NCBI GenBank assembly: GCA_008360975.2
Contig: CM039182.1
Location: forward strand, 45,582,491 to 45,646,490
From: Lichenostomus cassidix
Taxonomy: Eukaryota; Chordata; Aves; Passeriformes; Meliphagidae
Length of the DNA stretch: 64,000 nt
Direction of reading: 5' to 3'
The position numbers and the translations under genes were made by a program. Positions 23,901-35,900 of the stretch are shown in pieces; within the stretch, counting starts at the first letter, position 1; every line of letters begins with the position of its first letter. The notes under the pieces are model-generated. The model was not told the origin of the DNA and searched no databases. It worked only from the letters and a program-made list of their open reading frames with translations.

Positions 23901-26900
23901 TATCCAGGTCTGCTGTACTCTTGATTGTAGCACATTTTTTCAAGAGGGAAATATTGAAGTTGTTCTCTTCCATAGATTCCATGGGTGGGAAGTTTCAGAG
24001 GAACACTTCCAGCCTTAGACCCTGTTTTGTTTGCTGCCTTTCTTCTAAAGCACTGCTTTACTGGAGAATTATTTTTTTCTCTTCTTGATTTTTGTCACTC
24101 TGGTAGTTGTTGAGATTCTCTTAGATGTGCTTGATGCTCTTAAACATGTAAGTGAAGTGTAGGCTTTGTTGTCTTTAAGTTCCTTGTGTCTTCGTTTTGG
24201 GGGAGCACAGTAGACAAGTGATATGCAATAGGTGATCTTGTCTAGTGATTAAACAAGATCTTGTTAATAGAACAACAGAAACAAAAAATAAGTTGAAAAG
24301 GAGCCAGGCTGGAATCAAGCTGAAGTGCTTTGTTCCTGTTTCTATTAATGATACCTGTAAACATGAGCACAATTCTTTTGGTTTTGTTCCCTGCTTTAAT
24401 AATATTAAAGCACTTTGAAGGACTGTTATGAGCATGAAATCTTCTAATAAAGTTAATCATAGCATACATCAAGTATTAAAGATTAGTCTTTTGTCTAAAA
24501 TACATGGATTTGCTTATGCTCAATGGTTTGTAACATTTAAAGAAGATTTTAGCTTTTATTAGTAAGGCTACTCTAATTGGCATGGGGTGCTAATAATTTT
24601 AAATACACAATGAATTGCTGAGTACACATGTACTTCTGTAAACAATACCATGGATTCTGATCTCTTGTATAGAATTAATGATGAGTTCCATTTTTTGCAT
24701 GTCTGTTTAGTCCACTTACTTAGTATTTAGTGTTCACTGTTCAAGAAGAACTCTGGGCTATGGATAATTTGTTTGTTTGTTTCTTTGTTTTGTTTCTTTG
24801 TTTAGTTTTTCAAAGAGCCCTGTACTTTGATAATCTTGCAGTCACTTCTGTGAAGTCTTGTCTGGGAAGTAAAGTATTCCATACTGAAGGAAGGATTCCA
24901 TTCTGGATATTTTTTCCATAGTTGTCCTGTTGTGCAAGTTGAGAGAAGGTTCCTAAATACCCATTTGCAGTTATGTAATGCTTCCCATAGTAATCATAGT
25001 TAACTTTCACCTTATGATTTGTCTGTTCTTTGTATGTGTCATAACATCAGAGTAGTTATTTAAATATCTTGTGCCAGGAATCTTAACCTTTCTCTTGAAT
25101 GAATGAATGAAGACTAAATCAATAAAATACGTATTTCTGTACTTTTCTTGCACCCTTCACGTACCTATTTCAGAATATCTACAAATAGTGACTTGGGCTC
25201 TTGGCACTTGTAGGTGGCAACTTAATTTACAAGCATATAGATTAGAGGGAGGTTCAAAGCTGTAAAATCACTGAACAAAGGTCACTCCAGCTGGAGTACA
25301 TTGGGACTTGCAAGGCTCGATTTTGTGTTTCCTGTCCTAATACTGCCTTACTTGATGATCTGTGACTAGTTTTGGTAATCCATCTCATAGCTTGTTTGAG
25401 GTACTGAATTAATACACCTACCTAGGCAGCATGCTGTTTCTAAAAGCAAAGAAAGCTGTGGGTACAAGATGTGAAAGCCAGTTCCTTGCCTGGCCCAACA
25501 TGCTGGGGGGCAGGACATGGAGCTGTCTGCTTGCTTCTTTGGGCTTGCTGAGAGCAGAGTGTGTTCTGCTTCATTGTGTTACTGTATTTGTGCAGCCTCT
25601 CAGCCTCATACATGGTAATGAGCCAGATTTGTTGGCTCTCAGGGATAATTCTGATGTTGAAACTTGTAAGGAAGGAGCAAATTCACTAAGAGCAATTCTG
25701 GGCCCATCAAATGTCCTGTGGCAAAGAGCCTGAATGGTTGTTGGCTCTTAAGACAACAGTGAGTTGTCTTGTGATGGCTTGCTTGGACTGCATCAGTTCA
25801 GCAGTAGATGCTGGATGAATGACACACAATGGCTGTTTCTAAACTGATGAGTGAAATTGCTTAAAAGCATGCCTGCTTTCCTAGTCCTCCATTTTCCCAG
25901 GGAAAGGTGGATTCAGTGTATCATCAGCTTTTTTCCAGGTCCTTCCTGTTGGGAATGATGGCTGGAGCAGAGCTGAGGAAAGGATGCATGTCTGAGTCTC
26001 ATGTGAGGTCTGGGTGCTGCCCCTGGAGAGGGGAAATGCCACCAGTCCTTGTAGCTGGGTGTGCATATTGTAAGCCCATGGGCACCAAGGTGGGCATTAA
26101 GAGATGATTCATGGGTGAACAATTGGCTGCTGCTGACCGCAGTCTCCACTGGCTGCTGTGTTGGCCAGACATCTCTGTCAGGAGTAGAGATTAGGGTGCC
26201 CTTGCTTGTTTAATGAGGGAAGCTGCTCTCTCTTGCCAGAGTTCATCCTGTATGAATTCTCACTTGCTTTCTGCTATGGTATGAATCTTGTCTTGATGGC
26301 GCAGAATTCCCTAGCAAGTCCCCTTGGTTGGAATGGTTGCAGTAGTATTAAGTTCCTTTTCTCTGGGAGGAGTGTGGGGGTTTGTTTTGTTATTATTTAC
26401 TTTCTTTGAAGAGATTGATAAGAGCCAAAGTTCAAAGCACAGAATATATGTAGGGCTTGAACTGTATGACTATAAAAATAAAATGTTAAATAATTGGAAA
26501 AAGTGTGTAGAATGCATGCTAGCGTGACTTTGAAAACAAAGGTTTTGGTGTTTCAGGTTATTTTGTCTTTTAAGGGCCTCAGTAAGAGCCAGAACTTTGC
26601 TAACCTAGTCAGAGTTTTTGAAGCAAATTTGAATTGTGATATTGTGCTTACAAAGGGTGCTTTAGAACTTGTGTAAGTGGCCACTCTATGGCTTTAGCAA
26701 TATGGGAATGTGAGGAAGTGCCAGTTTCAGAAACTGATAGGATAGAAATGACTATGCACTGCCTCCTTGTAATACAGGCATTTCTTTTGCTGTTGCCATT
26801 TGTGTATATAGTGTATTTTAAAAATATATTTATACAGATATGTGTCGCTGTTGAGCCGCTAGCAGAGAAAAAGACCCGAGTTCTCAGTGTGGCAAGAAAG

Positions 26901-29900
26901 AGGAAATTTATTATTTTGATTTCAATATATAGAGACTTTTCAGAGGTCGCCCAGATTGGTCAGCCAGAAACCTCCCCCTAGGCCTGATTGGCCAGGCCTG
27001 AACTGTCCAAATCTCGAGACTCTGTTTAAAAAACATCCAAACTTTATCTTTGTTTATAAAACACAGCGGAATGTTCTCACGAGAAAGACCTGTGCTAGCC
27101 ACAGATATGTATCATATGTATTCTTCATATATATTTTTGTATGCATATATACATGTATTATATGTAGTTGTTAAAAATACTTTTATTTATATAAATGTAT
27201 AACATATATTTAAAACTCTGCTGTTAGAGGTCATTATATTACTGTATAGGCATCATTGTTGTGTGCATGGGCTCTTCGACTTGCAGATCCTGAGCTGTTG
27301 ATTCTGCTGTGCAAAAATGGGGAAAGTTTGTCATTTAAATTCAATTGTTAGTTAAATAATAAATTGTTCTTGGTGCTGAGAGACAAACAATGCTCTTAGA
27401 TTTTCATTTGGCTGGGTGCTGCAGTTGTTATGGTGATTTAGATAAGATCATTGGTGTGCTGCTCTTCTGTGGGTCTGGCTATGCTATGATAAATAAATCA
27501 GGGAAATTGATTTTAGAAATCCCTACTTTGAGTGAAGAACAAATACTTATTTGTAAAGAGGTATCAAGTTTTAGGTGTAATTTTAATCTTTTGAGATTTT
27601 TTGATTACTGCTGCTTAGCATCACACTCTATTTAGCATATTTCTGCTTTTCTTTTGTTAAGAGGAAGGGTTGAAATTAAATGTGTTGTAATGATTTATGA
27701 AGGGAAAAGATCTTCTAAATAAAAATGTAATTAGTGGGTTTTGCTGATGTCCTTTTCTTGATTTCAAGCAATTTTCCTACCTATTTGTTGCAGTAGAAGC
27801 AATGAGAGAGATCATCAAAGCAATTGTTCAGAGGATGGGATGGGTTTGCTTGCTGTAAATTCTGTAACATACTGGAAGCATCCTTAGTCTTTAACATAAT
27901 ACTGCTATTCTAAATATTTCAGACTTTTTTGAGATTAAATAATCTCTCTCTTATACCAATGCAAAACCTTATTTGGGTCTGGGTGTTTTTTCATATCTAA
28001 TCTGAAGAGAAATCTTCCAAAATAGCTATTATACTGAAGAGGAGAGTTTATATTGTGACTTTAATGCAAATATGAGAGTAGATGAAGTGGGAAGGATGGG
28101 AAGGTTATACTGACTTGCCAGCACATTTTAAATTATCACTGTTTAGTGCTCACTGAGGATCCTGCTTTGATTAACAATTAAGCACTTTTCTCAGATAAGG
28201 AGAACAGCCTTACCTGTGTGTAAAGTTCACCAAAAATTAATGCCAACTACCTGTCTAATGTTTGAGTGTGATAGTTTAGGTGGACATGCAAGTGTATTTT
28301 GGAAATTCCTCTTTCATCAGTGTCCTTTTTTAACCTCTCTTCTGACTGTGTACTTCTAATTTAGTAGAAGACATTATCAATGCATTTTTCTTAAAAAAGA
28401 ACCAAACAAACCTATCATGTTTATTCCTAGATGTAGGAACTGAAATACATTTTTCCTTGCCTGCACTCATCTTTTCTTGCTGTGATTTAATGAATGTGTA
28501 CTAAATTTGTTCTGCCTAGGAAGTGCCTTTAAAGACAAGGAACAAAAACAGATTGCCTGGATTCCCCCCCTTTCCCCCAACTAGAATCATGTGTTCATTG
28601 GTGCTTTGCTTCCAAATTGTTAGATTCGATACAAAGTGCATATAAAAGGTTACTTAATGCTGCAGAATTCCAGAAAAATAAAAAATGTTTGTTCCAGAAG
28701 TTCAGTTGTACTTCCATTTAAGGAGTTTTAAAATATATATATTTTATTTTAACTTGATAATTCACAGGAATTGAAGTGTTTTGTGTAGTGAAGAGCACAA
28801 TTATTTCTTTCCCCCCTAAACCTCAAGACAATGTTCTGTATTGTTTTTAGTTGTGAAATCCCTCAAGAGCTAACTCCTTACAGAACATGACAGTCTGAGC
28901 AGGCAAAAAGCATTGCCATCAAAACCCCTTGACAGGCGTGAGCAATATTTCCAGCTGGAATGAAGATCCCTGACACTTGGAAGATTAAGAAGTGCATGGA
29001 GATACTAGTTCATGTTTTATGTAGTTTGTTTTGAAGTCTCTCAGGAGTTCAGCTTTGAATCTGATTTTCATTCTGTTGAGGAGTCTTCTTTAATTCAACT
29101 GAGGAGATACAAACTTGTAAAATTTTCTCTGGCAGTCAACTGTGAAAACTTGTGTGTATTTCTTTGTTCCTGTTGACTACTGGGCTTTATTGAAAGATTT
29201 TATTTCTCATATTTGCAGGCAATTTTGTAGTGATATGTATATTAATGACATACAGGGACATTTAAGTGCATGTTTATACATGCACGTGCATATAGGATGG
29301 ATTTACAAAAAAAGCCATTATATTTAAATAAAAAATGAGCTCTTCTTTCTTCATTCTGTCTGTGAAAAGGGTGAAAAAGAGGTGTGAGACTGATCTCTTT
29401 AGTAGTCCCATCCCTTCCCCCTATCATAGTTTGTCTTGGGTTTAAGGTGGCAAATGAGAAAAAAAACTTTTAAAGTCATCTTCCCCAGGAACACTGCACT
29501 GTAGTTTGAACACACAGACTGGAAAAAGGTTTTAACTGAGACTCCAGTTGTTTGAAAACTCACAAGTGCTAGAACTGAGATTCTATTTACCCCATTATTA
29601 TCACCTTTATACATGTGCACTGCTCAGTTTCATAATTTTCAAGAGTTGTGAGGTTTTAGCCATTTTTTAAAGGCTGCTAAATATTCTTATAATACTTTAA
29701 AAAAAAAAAAGGCTTCTTTCCATGCAAAGGATTCCTAACTGCAATTGATGCCAGTCTGCAAACTGAGCTGGAGAAATCAAGGAGAACATCTAGAGGATGG
29801 GGAACAGTTAGGGTGAGTTTCATCTGCATTACTTCAGTCATCTGCAAGTCAGACTTAGAAGCCAGAGCTAGCTCTCCTCAGAGATGGTGGAAAGAAACAG

Positions 29901-32900
29901 ATCAGATGAATCATCCTCTGCAGGTGTCTGTTTTCTCTGACTATGCAGAATGCTTAGGAAAACTACCTCAGAGATGTTGCTTTTTGACATATAGTCAGCT
30001 GACGTGAATCCCACCTGCAGTGACTGCTTATTTCATATCAAAAAGTTGAACTTTCTCATCACTGGGAACTGTTAAGTTGGAGGAGGGATGGAAGGAAGTC
30101 CTCCAGGGCATTGCATGCTTTCCTTGCTGTTGGATTGTCCTTTTTCCTGCTTCTTTGTTACTTCCACCCTTTTGGTACTTTGACCAGCAGCAATTCTATT
30201 AAACTACATGAATGTGATTCCTCCTTAGAAACCAGGATATTTCCTATATGGATCCTCTTGGGGGCGAGGAGGAATAGTGTGTCATCATGTAAATGAGGTC
30301 TATCGTAAAGTATATCTGTAAAATAGATGATTTAAGGCCACTTAAGCAGTTTTAGTTTTGATTTATCTGAGTTTTGTGATCTTCTCTATTATACATGCAC
30401 ATGCATACAGAAATTTATATTAAAACAGGTTTTTGAAAGAAAACAACTAGTAGAAAACCAGATTGTAATCACTGTCATTAATGCCTGTTCAGTTTATTGA
30501 AATTGGAACAGACAGAGCCTGCAGAGATCCTCGTTGCTGGGATTATCTGATAGCAGCTGAAGTGTTGATAGCATACTGTGAGCTAGAACAAAGTAGTTCT
30601 TCAGCAAATTTCACACTGTCAAAAGAACACAGGAGCCGGATTTCTCAGCTTTATTCTGGATTTTAAAAAGGAGTGTTCCTTAATGAATACAGGTTTTTCA
30701 TGCCTTACCCTACTTTCCTTGATATTTACCTTTTAATTCATTATTTGGCTGGAGTGCAAAATACAATTGTAATTCTGAAGGTGCTTGGGTGCAGTGATGT
30801 TTTAAATCCTTACAGTATTTCCCTGTCAGGAATGATTCTTTGAAGGAACTCAGGGTTTCTTCTGTATTTGATAGAAAGAAGTACCTTCAGAGGGTGAATT
30901 TGAGTCCCTCTTTGCTGGCCATGCATAGGGAGTCAGAACATAGTTGTAGATGCTTCTTGACTGTCTATGTTTTAAACTTAGGAACTGTGCTAAAGTTAAC
31001 TCCTGAAAGATTCCAGTAATAATTCTGTAAACAGTGTTTTCAGCCAGCCAATTTGAATGTGAACAGCGGCAAAAGATATCATATTGCTGACATTTACATG
31101 AAGCTTCTACCATTTTAATTTTCTTTTCTGTGATTTGGAAAAGATTGCAGGGAATTCCTAGGATGTGTGTGTGTACTAAATGGCAGTCAGTTTCTCTGCT
31201 CCTTGTATGAATGCTAATTCCAGTGTTTGTCTCTCATTTGGAAGTCAGATGGACTTCTTTTTTGCTTAACAGCATATTTTGTTTAAAAGACTCTATGGAT
31301 TCCTAATAGTTACAGGGGATTACAGGGGTGGCTTCTCTCAGAGGCTGCCAGAAGCTTCCTGCATGTTCGACAGAGCTGATGCCAGCCAGCTCCAGGACAG
31401 ACCCAGAGCTGGCCAGTGCCTGTCAGGAGTGGTGGTACACCTCTGGGATCATGTATTTAAGAAGGAAAGTTATTGTAGAGAAGCAAATTGCAGCCAGAGA
31501 AGAGAGAAGTGGGAGTGAGAGGAAACAGCCCTGCAGACACCATGGTCAGTGAAGAAGGAAGGGCTGGATGTGCTGGTTCCCTTGCAGCCTGTCATGAAGA
31601 CCACAGGGAGGCAAACTGTTCCCATCTTCTCCCGTGGAAGACCTTGGTGAAGCAGAGACCTACTTGTAGACAACCCCAGTGCCAGAGCAGGTGGAAGAAG
31701 CCTGAGGGAGGCTTTGGCCCCGTGGGAAGCCTGTGCTGGAGCAAGCTCCTGGCAGGACTTGTGACCCCACAGGGGAATCCATGCTTGAGCAGTTCATGAT
31801 GAACTGCAGTGTGTGGGAAGGACTCACGTTGGAGAAATTCGTGGAGCAGTCTGCTGGGGAAGGGTCCCTGTGCTGGAGCAGGGAAAGGAGTCCTCCCTCT
31901 GAGGAGGAAGCAGCAGCAGAGACAATGTGTGATGAATGCACCACAAACCATTCCTGTCCCCCTGCCCTGCTGAGGGAAGAGGTAGAGAATCAGGAATAAA
32001 GTTAAATCCACAAAGGAATTAACTCACCCCAGGGTGGGGAGAAAGTGGTTTCAAGATTTGGGTTTACTTCTTATCTTTCTCTGGTTTATTGTTATAAAGT
32101 TAATTGCCTCAAGTCAAGTCTGTTTTGCCCATGAGGGTATCTGGTAAGTGATCCTTCCCTGCCCTTGTGTCGACCCCTGAGCCTTTCATTTTACTTTCTC
32201 TGCCTTACCCAGGTGAGGAGGGGAGTGATAGAGCAGCTTTGGTCGGCTCCTGGTGTCCAGCCAGGGTCAACCAACGATAACACGGAATCAGAAAACTTGA
32301 AATTGATGCAACAAGTAGCAAGGCTGATTTCTCGTGTTTTCTTGTCCTTTGTGCCTTTTTCTGAAGTTGGCAACAGTTGTAGACAGAGTGACACCATGTG
32401 TTAAGGTGAAGAATTTCACTTTTTCTTGGTACTCGCATCCTTTACAGGCCTTTTCTTTTGTTTTTGTTGATACTGTTTTATTTTAGTATCCATCAAATGC
32501 TAAGGTTATCTGTGTGCTTGCTTTGTAATGCTTTTTATTTTCCACGTGTGCATACGTTTTACAGCTCACTAGTTATCTCACTAACTAAATGTCCTTGGAG
32601 AGAAGTTGCAGTATGAATAAACAGTTTCTTTTATTGATAAATCTGTGTTTAGATTTTGTTCAGTAATTTAAGAAATGCCATCTGAAGAAGAGTTGATGAA
32701 AGTGGCTGGAAACCCAGAGGGGTCTCCATAGGAAAAGAAGATTGCACTGTAAAGATGCTAATTGTGGGGATCTGTGGTTGACATGTAATGTAGTGCAAGG
32801 AATGAAAAGGTTGTCCCTATTTCTAGGAAAGAGGTAAATGGCAAATAAATAAAAGGCAAAATTGAAAAGCAGGATTTCCTAGTGAAAGGAAAAGGAGATA

Positions 32901-35900
32901 CTTTAGGCCATTGTGTAGAACACGTTGCAGTCAGGGACATAAAAACATATAAAGCTATGTTTTGCTGTTAGTATAGTTTCTGAGATGGTTCAACATCTTG
33001 TAGGGTAAAATAGAGGCCTGCATGTGTTAGCATTACCTAGTCATGAGCACCTGAAGGGCTCAGAAGTCAAATCCGATTTGTGCCCCAGCAATGACCCCTG
33101 CTGATGTGGCAGGTGTGGCAATGTGCTGCTGGCTCTGTGCTCATGGGGAAGAAGGTATTCAGCTCTTGGGTGCTGTTTTCTGCTTGAAGATCTTTTTCAT
33201 TTCTCTCGAGGAAAAGGAATTAGGCTGTAGAAGCCAAATCTGCCCAGGGCCTGTCAGTTAAACCACACTAGTCAGTCTGTGGGTGCGTTGAAGGAAGAGA
33301 CAAGGACTGCTATTTGGAAGAAAAACTTCTTTTTTTTTCATACCGTTGATAGGAAAGAAAAGGTGCTAGGTTGAATCACAGAAGCCTTGTTTGGTAACTG
33401 TAATGTAATCTCTCTTTTTCCTTGTTTGTTTAGGTTGAATTTTCCTATCCTCCCCTAAAACCTGGAGAAGGACATGACAGCCACAGTTTACCAGAGGAAT
33501 GGAAGTACTTGCCGTTTCTTGCCTTACCAGATGGGGCACACAACTACCAGGAAGGTAAGAAATGACCGAGAAGAGTTGTGTGTACTTCTACTGCAGACCA
33601 GAGAAAAAATCTGGTATCTGAACAGCTGACCAATGATTCCTTTTACTATTAGACTTCCTGCACTTTTTCTTTAAGTTGCAAAATACAATGACAATGATAT
33701 GTTCCTTCAGAGTATAGGTGAAAGTAGATCATAAAGGTGTACTTCCTGTATCAAGAATTCAGATGTCAATAAAAACTTCAAGTGTTACACATCAATTTTG
33801 TATAGTTCTAGCACACAGGCTGCTGGCTTTCTCAGCAATATTTGGAAGGGTGAAAAAAACTCTCCTCCACTAATTTAGAGATTCTTAAAAAGACCTACAA
33901 GTCATGCAAAGCCATGTCAGTATAGTAACGTGAGCTTTAAAAGTGTATTTGTTGGCAGAATAAAGATAAAAATATTCATTTGTCATATAGTCACCAGCAG
34001 GTTCACTATACTCTTTTTTTTTAGTATTGTATTTATTCCTTTATTAGCAGTTCTGTTCATTGCTGACATTTATATTCGTGTCCAGTTGTTTCATCTTTTT
34101 TTCTGTAGAGAAAACAAGGAAGTCACTTTAAACGGCGAAATCACAGAAACATTTTAATACTGCTTTTTTTTTTTTTTTAAACTTAATATACTTAGCTTCC
34201 TTACTGTCCAGCTTTTGAAGATCTCATTTGGCAATAAAGACGTTTATGAAAATAATTCCTAACAGCAGTAAGAATGTCTCTGACTGTGCTCTTGGTCACA
34301 ATTTTTGCTCAATTTCTACATTGTTAAATACGTAACAAGAAGCTAGGAAAATCACATGCAGCTGCATTTGCCTGTTCTCTCTTTTCTCAGTACCATTCCA
34401 GTTAATACTCAACTCTGAGCATTTTTGTTGATGTACTAGAAGACTACCAATGTTTATTTTTTGGTAATGAAAAAAAAAGGAGTTGGCAGCAAAGCAGAGA
34501 TTTTGTGTCCTGTAGCCAAGAGTACACATGAACTTGAAACAGACAAACAGGTTTTCTGATCATAATTATATTTCATTTACTGTAACTTTGTTAGATAAAT
34601 GGCTTTAGAGTTTTAGATTAATTCCTGTGGATAGTTGCATTTGTGCAAAGAGGATGACTTGGTACAGGAAATCATCTTACAGGCTTTCTAAAACCCTAGG
34701 TGATCTCCAGAATATAAACTTGGTCAAGGGAATAAGCTTCATTATGAACAGTCCCCCTCTCTGTTGGATGTAATGCATATGGGATTATCTCTTTTATTAG
34801 TGTGAACCAAACAAAAAATTAATAGCTGGTTTCAAAAAAGATTTCACTCATGTTTTGAGAGGCATGGGCAAATGGTTTTCTTTACTTAGGAGTTAGCAAC
34901 TTTTTGGCAGTAGTAGCAGGTGTGTGTGTATGTGTTGTGGGTGTATATATCTCAAGCCTTAAGAGTCTTTCTCTCGTAATATTTCATAGATATTTTTGTT
35001 CTTCATTTTGCACTTGCACAGAGACAGTAATTATTTTCTGTAAGATTAGGTTTCACAAATTCTTTTTGTTAGTATGTTAGTGGGGGTGGTGGTGTGGATA
35101 TCTACCTTAGCAGTGGAAGCAGCTACTCTAACGTTTCAGTTGTGTGTGTTCTCCTTGGTGTTTGGGGCTTTTTTCCTATTTTGATTGTGTTTGCCTTCTT
35201 AATAGCATCACACTCCCAACTGTACACATTGACTTAGTGCCTTGCCTTTGCTCCTTTGTAAGTAAGGGATGCTGAAAATAAATACACTGAACTCTTCTTA
35301 GTGACTTGCAAAATAATATTTTCTTTTTTCTAGATACTGTGTTTTTCCATCTGCCACCGAGATGTGGGGATCGAACCACAGTGTATGGTGTCTCTTGCTA
35401 TCGGCAGATTGAAGCAAAGGTAACTTTCCAAGTTGTGAATTAATTATATTAATTAAATAATAGGCTTGAGGTGTTAACAACCCTAAAATTCACTGGCTTG
35501 CGTTATACCAACAGGCAAAAACTGCATGATTTTGTCTCACATTAGAAGTCCACGAAAATGTGCACAGTAGGTAGCTCCAGAACTTGAGAACTGATCTTTC
35601 TATGATCTACTAAAATGATCCCATGTTTTCAAAAATAGTAATGGTAGTATAATCTGTGCATGTAGAATTGAGAAGTTATTACAAATTAGTTTTAAAATTA
35701 CTTATTTTTTCAGTGACTTGCCCAGAATCTGGAATGTCATGTGCATTTGAGTTTTAATTTACACCCTTTGAATATAAGACTCATTTATGTACTCTGTTTC
35801 CATGTTAATTATATCTTGATTATATTTCAGGTTCCTGTTTATGCTCTAGGAGAAATTATACACATTCAGTTTTTAATGCCAATTCTTTTGAACTAAATTC

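Larger units (their letters stand above)
17961..33433 (+). other. AVL9: AVL9 intron 1
   Basis: Non-coding, AT-rich, about 15.5 kb beyond the CpG island. Contents I can name: a decayed LINE reverse-transcriptase segment (19255-19430), a CR1 fragment (20335-20530), a solo LTR (26843-27103) and an ERVL-type LTR (about 31300-32285). A run of A at 18509-18524 and TA/TG-rich sequence at 27105-27210 are low complexity. The rest holds nothing I recognise. Confidence 0.7.

Noticed and set aside
30481..30666. 61-codon plus-strand frame in AVL9 intron 1, considered as an extra AVL9 exon
   Set aside because: No homology to AVL9 and no splice sites in a matching phase; the AVL9 protein is complete without it.
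31488..32011. Overlapping open frames of 88-139 codons on both strands
   Set aside because: They lie within the ERVL-type LTR, and such frames occur by virtue of its internal repeats.
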